Source of the DNA: JBNKHG01 sp050290225
GTDB taxonomy: Bacteria > Pseudomonadota > Gammaproteobacteria > Pseudomonadales > Cellvibrionaceae
Assembly (NCBI GenBank): GCA_050290225.1
Contig: JBNKHG010000026.1
Location: 124,001 to 188,000 of the forward strand
DNA: 64,000 bases
Direction: 5' to 3'
Part shown: positions 34,354 through 42,990 of the stretch, piece after piece
How the letters are laid out: each line of letters opens with the position of its first letter
Numbering within the stretch: position 1 is the first letter of the stretch
Notes under the pieces: model-generated
Told to the model about the DNA's origin: nothing
The model's database searches: none
What the model saw: only the letters and a program-made list of their open reading frames with translations
Program-made: the position numbers and the translations under genes

Positions 34354-35552
34354 CGCCCGGCCGCATAGGCCTCCACGTCCGCCATCACCCGCAACAGATT
34401 CCCGCCCAGGAGTTTCCCGATAGCCTCTTCCCGGTAGCCGCGCCTGAGTAATTCGGCAATCAGATTGGGATAGCTGGCCACGTCTTTTAGCCCTTCGGGC
34501 AGGCTGTCCCCAACGCCGTCATAGTCCGACCCGATGCCGACGTGATCGATACCCGCCAGTTTCACCACCCGGTCGAAATGATCGGCCACATCCGCCACCG
34601 TGGCGTAGGGATAGGGGAAGCGGCGTTTATAATTCTCCGCGAAAACCTCTACCCGCGGATCGCTTGCATCGCCGCCAATTTGCTCAATATAAGCCGTCTT
34701 CGCCGCCTTCCAGCGGATGTTATAGGCATTGGCTTTTTCAGTCACAAAGGCCGAGCCGAAATTCACCATCACCACGCCGCCTCGCTTGGCCAGCGCCTTG
34801 ACCATCTTGTCGCTCATATTGCGTTCGAAACCCGGGGTAAAATGGCGCAGGGAGGAATGGCTGGCAATCACAGGTGCCGCAGACAGTTCAAGCACCTCGT
34901 AAAAGGCATCATCGGAGACATGGGAGATGTCGACCATCACCCCCATCCGGTTCATGGCGACCACCAACTCGCGGCCAAAGGGACTCAGTCCCCCCCAGAG
35001 CCGGTTTTCGTCGTAGGAGGAGTCAGCGATATGATTGGCTTTAGCATGGGCCAGGGTGATATAGCGAATACCGCGATCATAAAAGTGCTGTAAATTAGCG
35101 AGATCACCCTCGATGGCGGCGCCGTTTTCCATCCCCAGCGCAAGGCCGATTTTGCCCCTGGCAAAGGTGTTACGGATCGCATCGACATTGGTCACCAGGG
35201 TGAATTTCTGTGGCGCCCGCGCCACCAGGGCCTCCACCTGGTCGATCAGCACATCCGCCAGTGCCTTGCTACCGCCTTCGGCCTCTTTTTTTACCGGGAT
35301 ATAGATCGACATAAAAGGCACATCCAGCCCGCCACTGCGGGCACGGGGGTAGTCAAAATCGCCGCTGGCGGTTGCCCCTGTGACATCTTCCCAGCGCTTC
35401 TGTAATCGAAAGGGCACGTCGATATGGGTGTCGATCAACGGGTATTTTTTTACCAGCACCCGGGCTTGTTGCAGATACTTATCCTCCGCCCCCGCGACCT
35501 GGGTGAGCAGTAGAAAAACGGCTACAAAAGCGGCGCTCCAACGGATCGACAT
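34350..35552 (-). CDS. Membrane dipeptidase, peptidase family M19
   Basis: The product (400 aa) is a zinc dipeptidase of the renal dipeptidase family, predicted to hydrolyse dipeptides in the periplasm. A signal peptide is visible (WSAAFVAVFLLLTQVAGAE). Metal-binding motifs: YPLIDTHIDVPF (His-x-Asp), LGMENGAAIEG (bridging Glu), MVDISHVSDDAF, PVIASHSSLRHF and VGIGSDYDG. An upstream ATG at 35567 exists, but its second and third codons form AAGGAG six bases before the inner ATG, so MSIRWSAAFV is the likely start. It overlaps amrA by four bases tail to tail. Confidence 0.92.
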   Translation of the reverse strand: MSIRWSAAFVAVFLLLTQVAGAEDKYLQQARVLVKKYPLIDTHIDVPFRLQKRWEDVTGATASGDFDYPRARSGGLDVPFMSIYIPVKKEAEGGSKALADVLIDQVEALVARAPQKFTLVTNVDAIRNTFARGKIGLALGMENGAAIEGDLANLQHFYDRGIRYITLAHAKANHIADSSYDENRLWGGLSPFGRELVVAMNRMGVMVDISHVSDDAFYEVLELSAAPVIASHSSLRHFTPGFERNMSDKMVKALAKRGGVVMVNFGSAFVTEKANAYNIRWKAAKTAYIEQIGGDASDPRVEVFAENYKRRFPYPYATVADVADHFDRVVKLAGIDHVGIGSDYDGVGDSLPEGLKDVASYPNLIAELLRRGYREEAIGKLLGGNLLRVMADVEAYAAGR

Positions 35553-35715
35553 AGCTAGCTCCTTCATCTGATGTCCTAATCGATATTCAAATCGGGCTAT
35601 CTTAGCCCAAGGCTTTGCCCAATACCCACACCTTTGGCGTGAATCCTATCTCTTCAGTGGCCAGTCCCCGCAGAGCTGCTAGTCTTAGTGATGTATTCCA
35701 ACTTGAGCAGCCACC

Positions 35716-36774
35716 GTGAGCACCGATACCCCCGCCCAACCCGCAAGCGGCGAAGATAATGTCGTCTCGCCGGAACCCCTGATTCGCCAACACGCCAGGA
35801 CTGCAGGAGCAACCCCCTTTACGGATAACCGCGCCAGCGATGAAGCCCTGCGACAACTGGCCGACCGGGTGGGGCCTATTCACCTTCGGATCCGCCTGGG
35901 GCTCGAAGCCGAGAAGGAGCGCCAGCTATTTGGCCAGGGCCGTAACTTTTTCCACATTGAAAACTGGGCACTGGCGGGCGCCATACTCAAGCACGGCCTC
36001 AACCTGTTCCAGCTGATGCCGCGGGGCAAAGCCAATGCCCGCGACATACAGATCAGGCACAACCAGATCCATTTGAAGAACCTGCCGACGGCTTTCGACA
36101 ACTACACCCTGCTGCATATCAGCGACTCCCACCTGGATATGGCCGAGGATATGCCCTCCGCCCTGCTTCGGGCTGTGCGTGAAGTGGATTACGATGCCTG
36201 TGTCTGGACTGGCGATTTTCGCGGCAAAACCTATGGTCCCCACGACCAAGTGCTCACAGGCCTGGAAAAGGTGCGCGCCCATTTGAAAGAGCCGGTGTAC
36301 GCCATTCTGGGCAACCACGACACCATTCGCATGGTGCCGGCGATGGAGGAGATGGGGATTCGGGTGTTGCTGAACGAGCATGTCACTCTTGAGCGCGACG
36401 GCGAAGTCATTTACCTGGCCGGTATCGACGACCCCCACTTTTACCGGGTCGACAATATGGAGAAGACCGCCGGCGCCATTCCCCAGCAGGCCACCTCCAT
36501 TCTTCTGTCCCACACGCCGGAAATCTACAAGTTCGCCGCCTACGCCAACTTCGATGTTCTGTTCTGCGGTCACACCCACGGCGGCCAGATCTGCCTGCCC
36601 GGCGGCACCCCGATCATGATCAATGCCGCCTGTCCGCGCCGATATGCCCGGGGCGCCTGGCGCCACCAGCAGTTACAGGGTTATACCTCATCCGGCTCCG
36701 GCGCCTGTGTGGTGGACGTGCGCTTTAACTGCCCGCCGGAAGTCACCCTGCACCATTTGCACCCGGCCCACTGA
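35716..36774 (+). CDS. Metallophosphoesterase, calcineurin-like
   Basis: The product (352 aa) has the five metallophosphoesterase motifs: HISDSHLD (motif I), WTGDF (II), LGNHDT (III), LLSHTPE (IV) and CGHTHGGQI (V), around residues 135-310. The N-terminal 100 residues carry no recognisable domain and no clear membrane anchor. Relatives include YkuE/LpxG-like enzymes that act on lipid-linked substrates; the substrate here is unknown. The start is GTG, with only a weak GAG upstream. It stands alone between the divergent dipeptidase and a small membrane protein. Confidence 0.88.
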   Translation: MSTDTPAQPASGEDNVVSPEPLIRQHARTAGATPFTDNRASDEALRQLADRVGPIHLRIRLGLEAEKERQLFGQGRNFFHIENWALAGAILKHGLNLFQLMPRGKANARDIQIRHNQIHLKNLPTAFDNYTLLHISDSHLDMAEDMPSALLRAVREVDYDACVWTGDFRGKTYGPHDQVLTGLEKVRAHLKEPVYAILGNHDTIRMVPAMEEMGIRVLLNEHVTLERDGEVIYLAGIDDPHFYRVDNMEKTAGAIPQQATSILLSHTPEIYKFAAYANFDVLFCGHTHGGQICLPGGTPIMINAACPRRYARGAWRHQQLQGYTSSGSGACVVDVRFNCPPEVTLHHLHPAH

Positions 36775-36848
36775 TAGAGGAGGCTTTGAGCGACATTGGC
36801 TATACTTGAAACACTGCATTAAATTGCAGGCGAAGCCTGCCGTCCGCG

Positions 36849-37088
36849 ATGACCAGCCCCATCATTTGGAATCGCCGCTCCCCCATGGAGAGGCGCCAGT
36901 TTAACAATTACCCAGACCAGGAAAGGCGCGATCACGAAAGACGCGACCTGCACAGCTGGCGCTACCTGCTGATTATCGCCGGGTACGGGTTTGACGAGCT
37001 GGATCTGGGATTGCTGCTACCCCTTCTCTGTCTCATTCTGTTTGCCCTGTTTGCCCCGGTGGGGAGTCTGGAGCACTATTTTCGTTAA
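36849..37088 (+). CDS. Small putative membrane protein
   Basis: This 79-codon frame is not a shadow of another gene. It encodes a strongly charged N-terminal half (ERRQFNNYPDQERRDHERRD) and a single hydrophobic segment (LGLLLPLLCLILFALFAP). I do not recognise the family and see no ribosome-binding site; a second ATG at 36885 would give a shorter form starting MERRQF. A GCAGGC-GAA-GCCTGC hairpin at 36826-36840 lies just upstream. It is convergent with the AtoE-type gene. It may or may not be expressed. Confidence 0.45.
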   Translation: MTSPIIWNRRSPMERRQFNNYPDQERRDHERRDLHSWRYLLIIAGYGFDELDLGLLLPLLCLILFALFAPVGSLEHYFR

Positions 37089-37107
37089 ACCTCAAACCGG
37101 ACCCCAG

Positions 37108-38436
37108 TCAAAACAGCAGCAGCATCCCCGCACAGATCACCAGACCCGACCATAACAGCGCCACCGTGCAGTACCCCATAATGTCCTTGATTCCCAGACC
37201 GGCGATACCCAGCAGCGGCAGCGCCCAAAACGGCTGAACCATATTGGTCCAGGCGTCGCCGAAGGCCACCGCCATGGCCGCTTCGTTGAGCGACACCCCC
37301 AGCGACTGGGCCGCGGGCATCACAATCGGTCCCTGCACCGCCCACTGTCCGCCGCCGGAAGGTACGAAAAAATTGACGATGCCGGCGCTGAGGAAGGTAA
37401 ACAGGGGAAAAGTGGTGGCAGTGGAGATATCCACAAACCATTCCGATACGGACACCGCCAGGCCCGACTGCACCATCATGCCCATAATCCCGGCGTAGAG
37501 TGGGAACTGCAGTACGATGCCGGAAGTGCCGCGAATAGCCTCGTTGAGTGCCCGCAGGTAATTGGCGGGTGTTTTCTGCAGGACCAGTCCCATCAGCAAC
37601 AGCAGCAGATTGACCGAATTCAACCCCATGTTGCCGCCCTGGAGGAAATAACTCACCAGGTAGTAGCCGCCCAGCATCGCTAACAACAGTGACATCAGAC
37701 GGCTGTTTTCCAGTCGTTCCGCGGGTGATTGCCGATCAACTACGGGAATCTCCACCGGCTGATCTCTCAGGGCCTCGGGCTCAAGGCTGCGCACCTCATC
37801 CGCAGCCGGCATCATCAATCGATTAATCAGTGGCAGGCTCAACACCAGCGCCAGCACAATCGCCAGTACCGGCCAGCTAAAGATGGTGTCCGACACCGGT
37901 ATCACCTGCCCGCCGGTCACCGCCGCCACCGCGTCGCCGCCCGCCTCGGCGATCTTCAGGGGGATGGAGCCCGACAGGCCCGCATGCCAGATCAACATGC
38001 CACTGTAGGCGGAAGCCACGAGCAGTGGATAGTGCACACCGGGCACGCATCGGGCGATCTCGCGCGCCAGCAGGGCACTGGCGATCAGCCCAAAGCCCCA
38101 ATTGAGCCAACAACAAATCAGCGCCACCAGGGTCATTAATACGATTGCCTGGCCCGGTGTCCTGGCAACTCTCGCCAGGGCGCGTAGTATTTTTTTTACG
38201 ACCGGGGCCTGGGCTACCACATGACCGGTAACCAGAGTGAGGATCACCTGCATGGAAAAGGTCAACAGTTTCCAGATGCCACCGCCCCAGTAGAGCACCA
38301 TCTCATGGGGGGTTTTACCCTCTCCCAGTACCCCCGCAATCAACACCACCAAGGTAAGAATAACGGCAAACAGAAAAGCGTCGGGCAGCCAGCGCTGCAT
38401 AATGCGGGTAAAGAATTGCGCTGTGGCTTGAATCAT
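37108..38436 (-). CDS. atoE: Short-chain fatty acid transporter, AtoE family
   Basis: The 442-residue protein has about ten to twelve hydrophobic segments and the AtoE/TIGR00366 pattern: RWLPDAFLFAVILTLVVLI, LICCWLNWGFGLIASALLAR and NFFVPSGGGQWAVQGPIVMP. AtoE is associated with uptake of short-chain fatty acids such as butyrate. AGGGGG lies about seven bases before the ATG. No ato degradation genes are nearby, so the physiological substrate is inferred only from the family. Confidence 0.9.
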   Translation of the reverse strand: MIQATAQFFTRIMQRWLPDAFLFAVILTLVVLIAGVLGEGKTPHEMVLYWGGGIWKLLTFSMQVILTLVTGHVVAQAPVVKKILRALARVARTPGQAIVLMTLVALICCWLNWGFGLIASALLAREIARCVPGVHYPLLVASAYSGMLIWHAGLSGSIPLKIAEAGGDAVAAVTGGQVIPVSDTIFSWPVLAIVLALVLSLPLINRLMMPAADEVRSLEPEALRDQPVEIPVVDRQSPAERLENSRLMSLLLAMLGGYYLVSYFLQGGNMGLNSVNLLLLLMGLVLQKTPANYLRALNEAIRGTSGIVLQFPLYAGIMGMMVQSGLAVSVSEWFVDISTATTFPLFTFLSAGIVNFFVPSGGGQWAVQGPIVMPAAQSLGVSLNEAAMAVAFGDAWTNMVQPFWALPLLGIAGLGIKDIMGYCTVALLWSGLVICAGMLLLF

Positions 38437-38499
38437 TGAATCCCCCTGGTTGTCCTTGACAGGCTGTCCGAAACCACTCTGTGTCCAGCAAAATCAAGC

Positions 38500-38577
38500 G
38501 GTTTACCAAAGCTCGCCATCGAGTTACCGGATTGCCGCGCTTCGCCGGTGTGCCGGACCCTCGCAATGAGGTAAACC
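38500..38577. repeat. REP-like imperfect palindrome
   Basis: GGTTTACC at 38500-38507 and GGTAAACC at 38570-38577 are exact complements; inside, ATTGC and GCAAT form a second pair. On the minus strand the core reads CATTGCGAGG ... GCGAAGCGCGGCAAT, the pattern of a widespread class of intergenic palindromic repeats I recall from many genomes. It lies between the co-directional moeB and atoE genes and is not coding. No second copy is in the window. Confidence 0.5.
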
Positions 38578-38594
38578 GGGTTTTCGGATGCGCG

Positions 38595-39341
38595 CTAACT
38601 ATGCGCACACACCGGACAAGCGGGATCTTTCGGCAGTTTCAAGCTTGTCCAGTTCATATTCTTGGCATCGAGAATCAACAGCCGCCCGACCAGGGGTTCA
38701 CCAAACCCGGCGATCAGTTTGAGCGTTTCCAGGGCCTGCACCGAACCAATGATACCCACCAGGGGAGCCAGCACACCGCTTTCAGAGCAACTGAGGTTTT
38801 CATCGTCGGCGACATCGTAGAGGCAGCGGTAACAGGGGGCCTCGGGTCGGCGGCTGTCAAACACCGAAACCTGCCCCTCCAGGCGAATGGCGGCACCGGA
38901 TACCAGCGGGGTTTTGGTTTCGACACAAGCACGATTGATAGCGAAGCGAATACTGAAATTGTCGGTGCAATCCACCACCACATCGGCCGCCGCCACCTGA
39001 CTTAAAAGGGCATCACCCTCAAGCCGGGTATTAAGGCAGTCCACACGGGTATCGGGGTTAAGTTCGGCCAGCGTGCGGGCGGCGGAGTCCACCTTGGCCA
39101 TGCCCAGGCGAGCACTGGTGTGGGCCACCTGGCGCTGCAGGTTGCTGAGGTCCACCTCATCAAAATCCGCCAGTACCAGATGACCAACGCCGGCCGCGGC
39201 CAGGTACATGGCCACGGGACAACCCAACCCGCCAAGCCCCACGACCAGCACCTGGGCCGACAGCAACTTTTCCTGGCCCTCGACATCCACTTCCGGCAAA
39301 AGTATTTGCCGGCTGTAGCGCAACAGTTCGTTATCGTTCAT
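38595..39341 (-). CDS. moeB: Molybdopterin-synthase adenylyltransferase MoeB (ThiF/HesA family)
   Basis: The enzyme (248 aa) adenylates the C-terminal glycine of a ubiquitin-like sulfur carrier (MoaD, perhaps ThiS). The ATP-binding motif LVVGLGGLGCPVAMYLAAAG, the NLQRQVAHTSARLGMAKV segment, and two CxxC-type zinc pairs (PCYRC and CPVC near the C-terminus) are present. The frame extends to 39377, but MNDNELLRYSRQILLPE is the family start, and its ATG overlaps the prmC stop by one base (TGATG). This places it in the hemA-prfA-prmC-moeB order known from Pseudomonas and E. coli relatives. Confidence 0.93.
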   Translation of the reverse strand: MNDNELLRYSRQILLPEVDVEGQEKLLSAQVLVVGLGGLGCPVAMYLAAAGVGHLVLADFDEVDLSNLQRQVAHTSARLGMAKVDSAARTLAELNPDTRVDCLNTRLEGDALLSQVAAADVVVDCTDNFSIRFAINRACVETKTPLVSGAAIRLEGQVSVFDSRRPEAPCYRCLYDVADDENLSCSESGVLAPLVGIIGSVQALETLKLIAGFGEPLVGRLLILDAKNMNWTSLKLPKDPACPVCAHS

Positions 39342-40213
39342 CAATCCGACCTTCCCGTTTTTTGCAATCCCAAACACCCCTGGGTCACCCGCTCCAATCC
39401 GGCCAGGTCGGTATGGGTTTTTACCTGAACGTATCCCGCCGCGTCCAATAGCTGCCTTACCCCCGCGCCCTGGTCACAGCCGTGCTCCATCAACACATAA
39501 CCGCCGGGAGTCAAATGGGATTGTGCGTCGGTCGCAATCCGGCGCAAATCGGCATAACCCGCGTCATCCGCCACCAGAGCGGTCAATGGTTCAAATCTTA
39601 CATCACCCTGTCGCAGGTGTGGATCGGCCGGGTCGATGTAGGGGGGATTGCTGACCACAAGATCGAATTGCTGCCCGGGAATCGCGGCAAACCAGTCGCT
39701 CTGCAACACTCGCACATGGTTGAAACCCAAATGTCGGCGATTGTCCTCCGCCAGGGCCACGGCTGCGGGCGATTTATCCAGCGCCACCAGTTCCCACCGG
39801 GGGCGCTCGCTGGCAAGCGCCAGAGCAATAGCGCCGGTACCGGTTCCCAGATCCACCACACGCCGGGGGTCGGCCGGAAGCAGTGCCAATGCCAACTCCA
39901 CCAGCAGTTCCGTTTCCGGACGGGGGATCAGGGTCGAGGCATTGACCTTAAGTTCGAGGGACCAGAACTCCCGATAGCCGGTCAAATGAGCCACGGGTAT
40001 ACCACGCTCGCGCTGCGCCAGCAGCCGTTCAAACTCACTCGCCTGCTCGGGTGTCAGATTTCTCTCCGGCCAGGTATACAGATAGCTGCGATCCCTGCCA
40101 AGCAGATGACAAAGCAACACCTCGACATCCAGCCGCGCGCTTTCGCTAATCGCCGCCAGCGATGTCGCCCGCCTCATGCACTCGGCGATCGTAGGTGTTG
40201 CCGCGCTTGACAT
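39341..40213 (-). CDS. prmC: Release factor glutamine methyltransferase
   Basis: PrmC (290 aa) methylates the GGQ glutamine of RF1 and RF2. The N-terminal helical domain includes LIPRPETELLVE, followed by the SAM-binding VVDLGTGTGAIALALASERP and the catalytic NPPY motif in VVSNPPYIDP. I set the start at the ATG that overlaps the prfA stop as TGATG; a TTG one codon earlier is less likely. Its substrate RF1 is the product of the gene directly upstream. moeB overlaps its stop the same way, so the three are translationally coupled. Confidence 0.95.
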   Translation of the reverse strand: MSSAATPTIAECMRRATSLAAISESARLDVEVLLCHLLGRDRSYLYTWPERNLTPEQASEFERLLAQRERGIPVAHLTGYREFWSLELKVNASTLIPRPETELLVELALALLPADPRRVVDLGTGTGAIALALASERPRWELVALDKSPAAVALAEDNRRHLGFNHVRVLQSDWFAAIPGQQFDLVVSNPPYIDPADPHLRQGDVRFEPLTALVADDAGYADLRRIATDAQSHLTPGGYVLMEHGCDQGAGVRQLLDAAGYVQVKTHTDLAGLERVTQGCLGLQKTGRSD

Positions 40214-41295
40214 CAATCGCCCAGGGCCGCCAGTTGGTCCGCCTGGTACTCGTTCACCAGCGGTTGCACCACTTCGCCCAGGCTGCCTTCCATCACTTCA
40301 TTGAGTTTGTAAAGCGTCAGGTTGATGCGGTGATCGGTCACCCGTCCCTGCGGGTAGTTGTAGGTTCTGATGCGTTCGGAACGATCGCCGCTGCCCACCA
40401 GGTTGCGGCGCTCGTCGGCGATCTCCTTGGCCGCTTTCTCTTCCATGCCGCTCTTGAGCTTGGCCGCCAACAGTGACATGGCGCGAGCGCGGTTCTTGTG
40501 CTGGGAGCGTTCGTCCTGGCACTCCACCACGATGCCGGTGGGCAGGTGGGTAATGCGGATGGCGGAGTCGGTTTTGTTAACGTGCTGTCCACCGGCGCCG
40601 GACGCGCGGAAGGTATCCACCCGCAAGTCCGCCTTGCTGATGTCGATCTCTTCCTGCTCGTCCGCCTCGGGCATGATCGCCACGGTACAAGCGGAGGTGT
40701 GAATACGGCCCTGGGATTCGGTTTCCGGCACCCGTTGCACCCGGTGGGCACCGGATTCAAATTTCAGTTTGGAGTAGACCCCCTGGCCCACCACCCGGCT
40801 GATGATCTCCTTGTAACCGCCGTGTTCACCGGCGCTCTCACTCAGCACCTCAACGCGCCAACCCTGCTGTTCGGCGTATTTGGAATACATACGGAAGAGA
40901 TCGCCTGAAAAGATCGCCGCCTCATCCCCGCCGGTGCCGGCGCGAATTTCCAGGAAAACGTTTTTCTCATCGTTGGGATCCCTGGGTAGCAGCAGTTTCT
41001 GCAGTTCCTGCTCCAGCGGCTCGCACGCAGTCTCGTTTTCCTTCAGCTCTTCCTGGGCCATTTCGCGCATATCCGCGTCGCCGTCCTTGAGCAGCCCTTT
41101 GGCTTCCTCGATATTGTTCAGCACTGCGCGGTATTTGGAGTAACATTTGACCACCGGCTCCAGCTCGGCGTACTCCTTGGAGAGATCACGAAACTTGTTT
41201 TGATCGCCGATCACTTCCGGGTCGGACAGCAGGGCTGCCACTTCGTCGTAGCGGTCCTGGAGGTTATCGAGTTTTTCGAGAATTGATGCTTTCAT
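40213..41295 (-). CDS. prfA: Peptide chain release factor 1
   Basis: RF1 (360 aa) recognises UAA and UAG stop codons and triggers peptide release. The GGQ catalytic motif is in SGAGGQHVNKTDSAIR; the codon-recognition PxT motif appears as PET in RVQRVPETESQGRIHTSAC. Length is exactly usual. AGGA precedes the ATG by six bases. hemA is upstream, 43 bases away. Confidence 0.97.
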   Translation of the reverse strand: MKASILEKLDNLQDRYDEVAALLSDPEVIGDQNKFRDLSKEYAELEPVVKCYSKYRAVLNNIEEAKGLLKDGDADMREMAQEELKENETACEPLEQELQKLLLPRDPNDEKNVFLEIRAGTGGDEAAIFSGDLFRMYSKYAEQQGWRVEVLSESAGEHGGYKEIISRVVGQGVYSKLKFESGAHRVQRVPETESQGRIHTSACTVAIMPEADEQEEIDISKADLRVDTFRASGAGGQHVNKTDSAIRITHLPTGIVVECQDERSQHKNRARAMSLLAAKLKSGMEEKAAKEIADERRNLVGSGDRSERIRTYNYPQGRVTDHRINLTLYKLNEVMEGSLGEVVQPLVNEYQADQLAALGD

Positions 41296-41338
41296 AAATC
41301 CTGAACTTATTACTGAAATGTCGGCCCCGGATCGACCA

Positions 41339-42613
41339 TTACGATTGGTTTTTTTCGACGTCGTCGGACGTCAGCTCAAACAGTTCCTGGGCCAAACTGA
41401 TCATTTCTCCGCGACCGTGCGCACTGGCGTGTTTAATGGCGGAGGTAGGTGAGTGAATCAACTTGTTGGTCAGGTTGCGCGCCAGTTGCGTCAGCACCTG
41501 ATCGGGATCACCGCCCGATGCCAGGGCTTTTTGTGCTTTCTGTAACTCATCGTCGCGCAACATTTCGGCCTTGCGGCGAAAGGCCTTGATGGTGGATACC
41601 GAATCCAGGGCGCGCAACTCGCGCAAATACAAGTCTACACCCTCTGCGACTATCGCATCCGCTTTTTGTGCCGCCACTTCCCGGGTCTTTATGTTCTCGT
41701 CGATCACCTCCCGCAAGTCGTCGACGGTGTAGAGGTAGACATCATCCAGCTCGCCCACCTCCACTTCGATATCCCTCGGCACAGCGATATCGACCATAAA
41801 CATGGGTTTGTGCTTGCGCTGTTTCAGCGCCGACTCGACCGCCCCTTTTCCCAACAGCGGCAACTGGCTGGCGGTGGAGGAGATCACAATATCAGCGCGG
41901 TGCAACTGCTCGGGAATCTCCGATAACAGAATGGCTTCGGCACCGAAGTGCTCGGCCAGCTCCTTGGCCCGCCCCAGGGTACGGTTGGCGACGATCAGCT
42001 TGCTCACGCCCTTCTCTGACAGGTGACGCGCCACCAGTTCGATGGTTTCACCGGCACCGATAAGCAGCGCGGTATCCTCTGTAAGGTTACTGAAAATCTG
42101 CTGTGCAAGGCTAACAGCGGCATAGGCCACAGACACCGGATTTTCGCCAATCGCGGTTTCTGTGCGAACCCGCTTGGCGATACTGAACACCTGCTGGAAA
42201 GCACTGTGCAGACCGGCCCCCACTGCATTGGCCCCTCTCGCCACGGCGTAAGCGGACTTCATCTGCCCAAGAATCTGCGGTTCCCCCAACACCAGGGAGT
42301 CCAGTCCGCAAGCCACTCGCATCATATGGCTAATGGCCTCCTCTCCCTGCAACCAGTAGTGGCAGGCGTGGAGTTCGCTCTGGGGCAAGTGGTGATAGGC
42401 CGCCAGCCAATCGATCAGCAGCTCCGGCGCGGCCCGGGTGACAGCGTAGATCTCGGTACGGTTACAGGTCGACAGTATCGCCACCTCATCGAGCTGAGCA
42501 GCCCGACGGGCGTCAGTCAACGCCTCCAGCATCTGATCAGGAGAGAAAGCCACCCGTTCGCGGATATCCAACGAGGCGCTATTGTGATTAATGCCAAAGG
42601 CCAACAGGGTCAT
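41339..42613 (-). CDS. hemA: Glutamyl-tRNA reductase
   Basis: HemA (424 aa) reduces Glu-tRNA-Glu to glutamate-1-semialdehyde, the first step of tetrapyrrole synthesis by the C5 path. The nucleophilic cysteine is in ILSTCNRTEIYAV near residue 50, substrate-binding FGINHNSASLDIRE is at the start, the NADPH-binding region has LLIGAGETIELVARHL, and the C-terminal helical dimerisation domain is complete. It heads the hemA-prfA-prmC-moeB run and is divergent from the TPR gene. Confidence 0.97.
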   Translation of the reverse strand: MTLLAFGINHNSASLDIRERVAFSPDQMLEALTDARRAAQLDEVAILSTCNRTEIYAVTRAAPELLIDWLAAYHHLPQSELHACHYWLQGEEAISHMMRVACGLDSLVLGEPQILGQMKSAYAVARGANAVGAGLHSAFQQVFSIAKRVRTETAIGENPVSVAYAAVSLAQQIFSNLTEDTALLIGAGETIELVARHLSEKGVSKLIVANRTLGRAKELAEHFGAEAILLSEIPEQLHRADIVISSTASQLPLLGKGAVESALKQRKHKPMFMVDIAVPRDIEVEVGELDDVYLYTVDDLREVIDENIKTREVAAQKADAIVAEGVDLYLRELRALDSVSTIKAFRRKAEMLRDDELQKAQKALASGGDPDQVLTQLARNLTNKLIHSPTSAIKHASAHGRGEMISLAQELFELTSDDVEKNQS

Positions 42614-42990
42614 GAAACCAATCTATACGCACAGAGGTCAAAAGGCGTAATTGTCCGGGTAGAGGCCTCCGCTGACAAGGGGCGAGTTCCGTTTCCGAAG
42701 TCTGCATCGAAAATCACGGGCAAATTGCTGAGTGAGTCGCCAATCTGGCGATAAATCCAACAGCCGCCGCTTTCTGTCCGGTCGGCTAAAATTAACCATA
42801 GACAGCACCTTATTTCTCGCTAACATGGCATTTTAAAGAACCAGCACTTTGAAAGGACGCGATTTTAAGAACCTCAGCTTTTATTGCCCATGGAACAAGA
42901 ACCGGGTCATAAACGCTCAAGTACTGATCTCCGGGGGAGCTACACGAAGGACGGGCCCCCGACACACAAATTTAGGCACATCAGGATTTC
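42614..42990. promoter_or_regulatory. Divergent hemA/TPR control region
   Basis: No gene is seen in these 377 bases. They presumably carry promoters for hemA and for the TPR-lolB-ispE run. A GC-rich hairpin is possible at 42932-42961 (CGGGGG pairing with CCCCCG), about 30 bases before the TPR start. I could not assign -35/-10 boxes. Confidence 0.3.
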
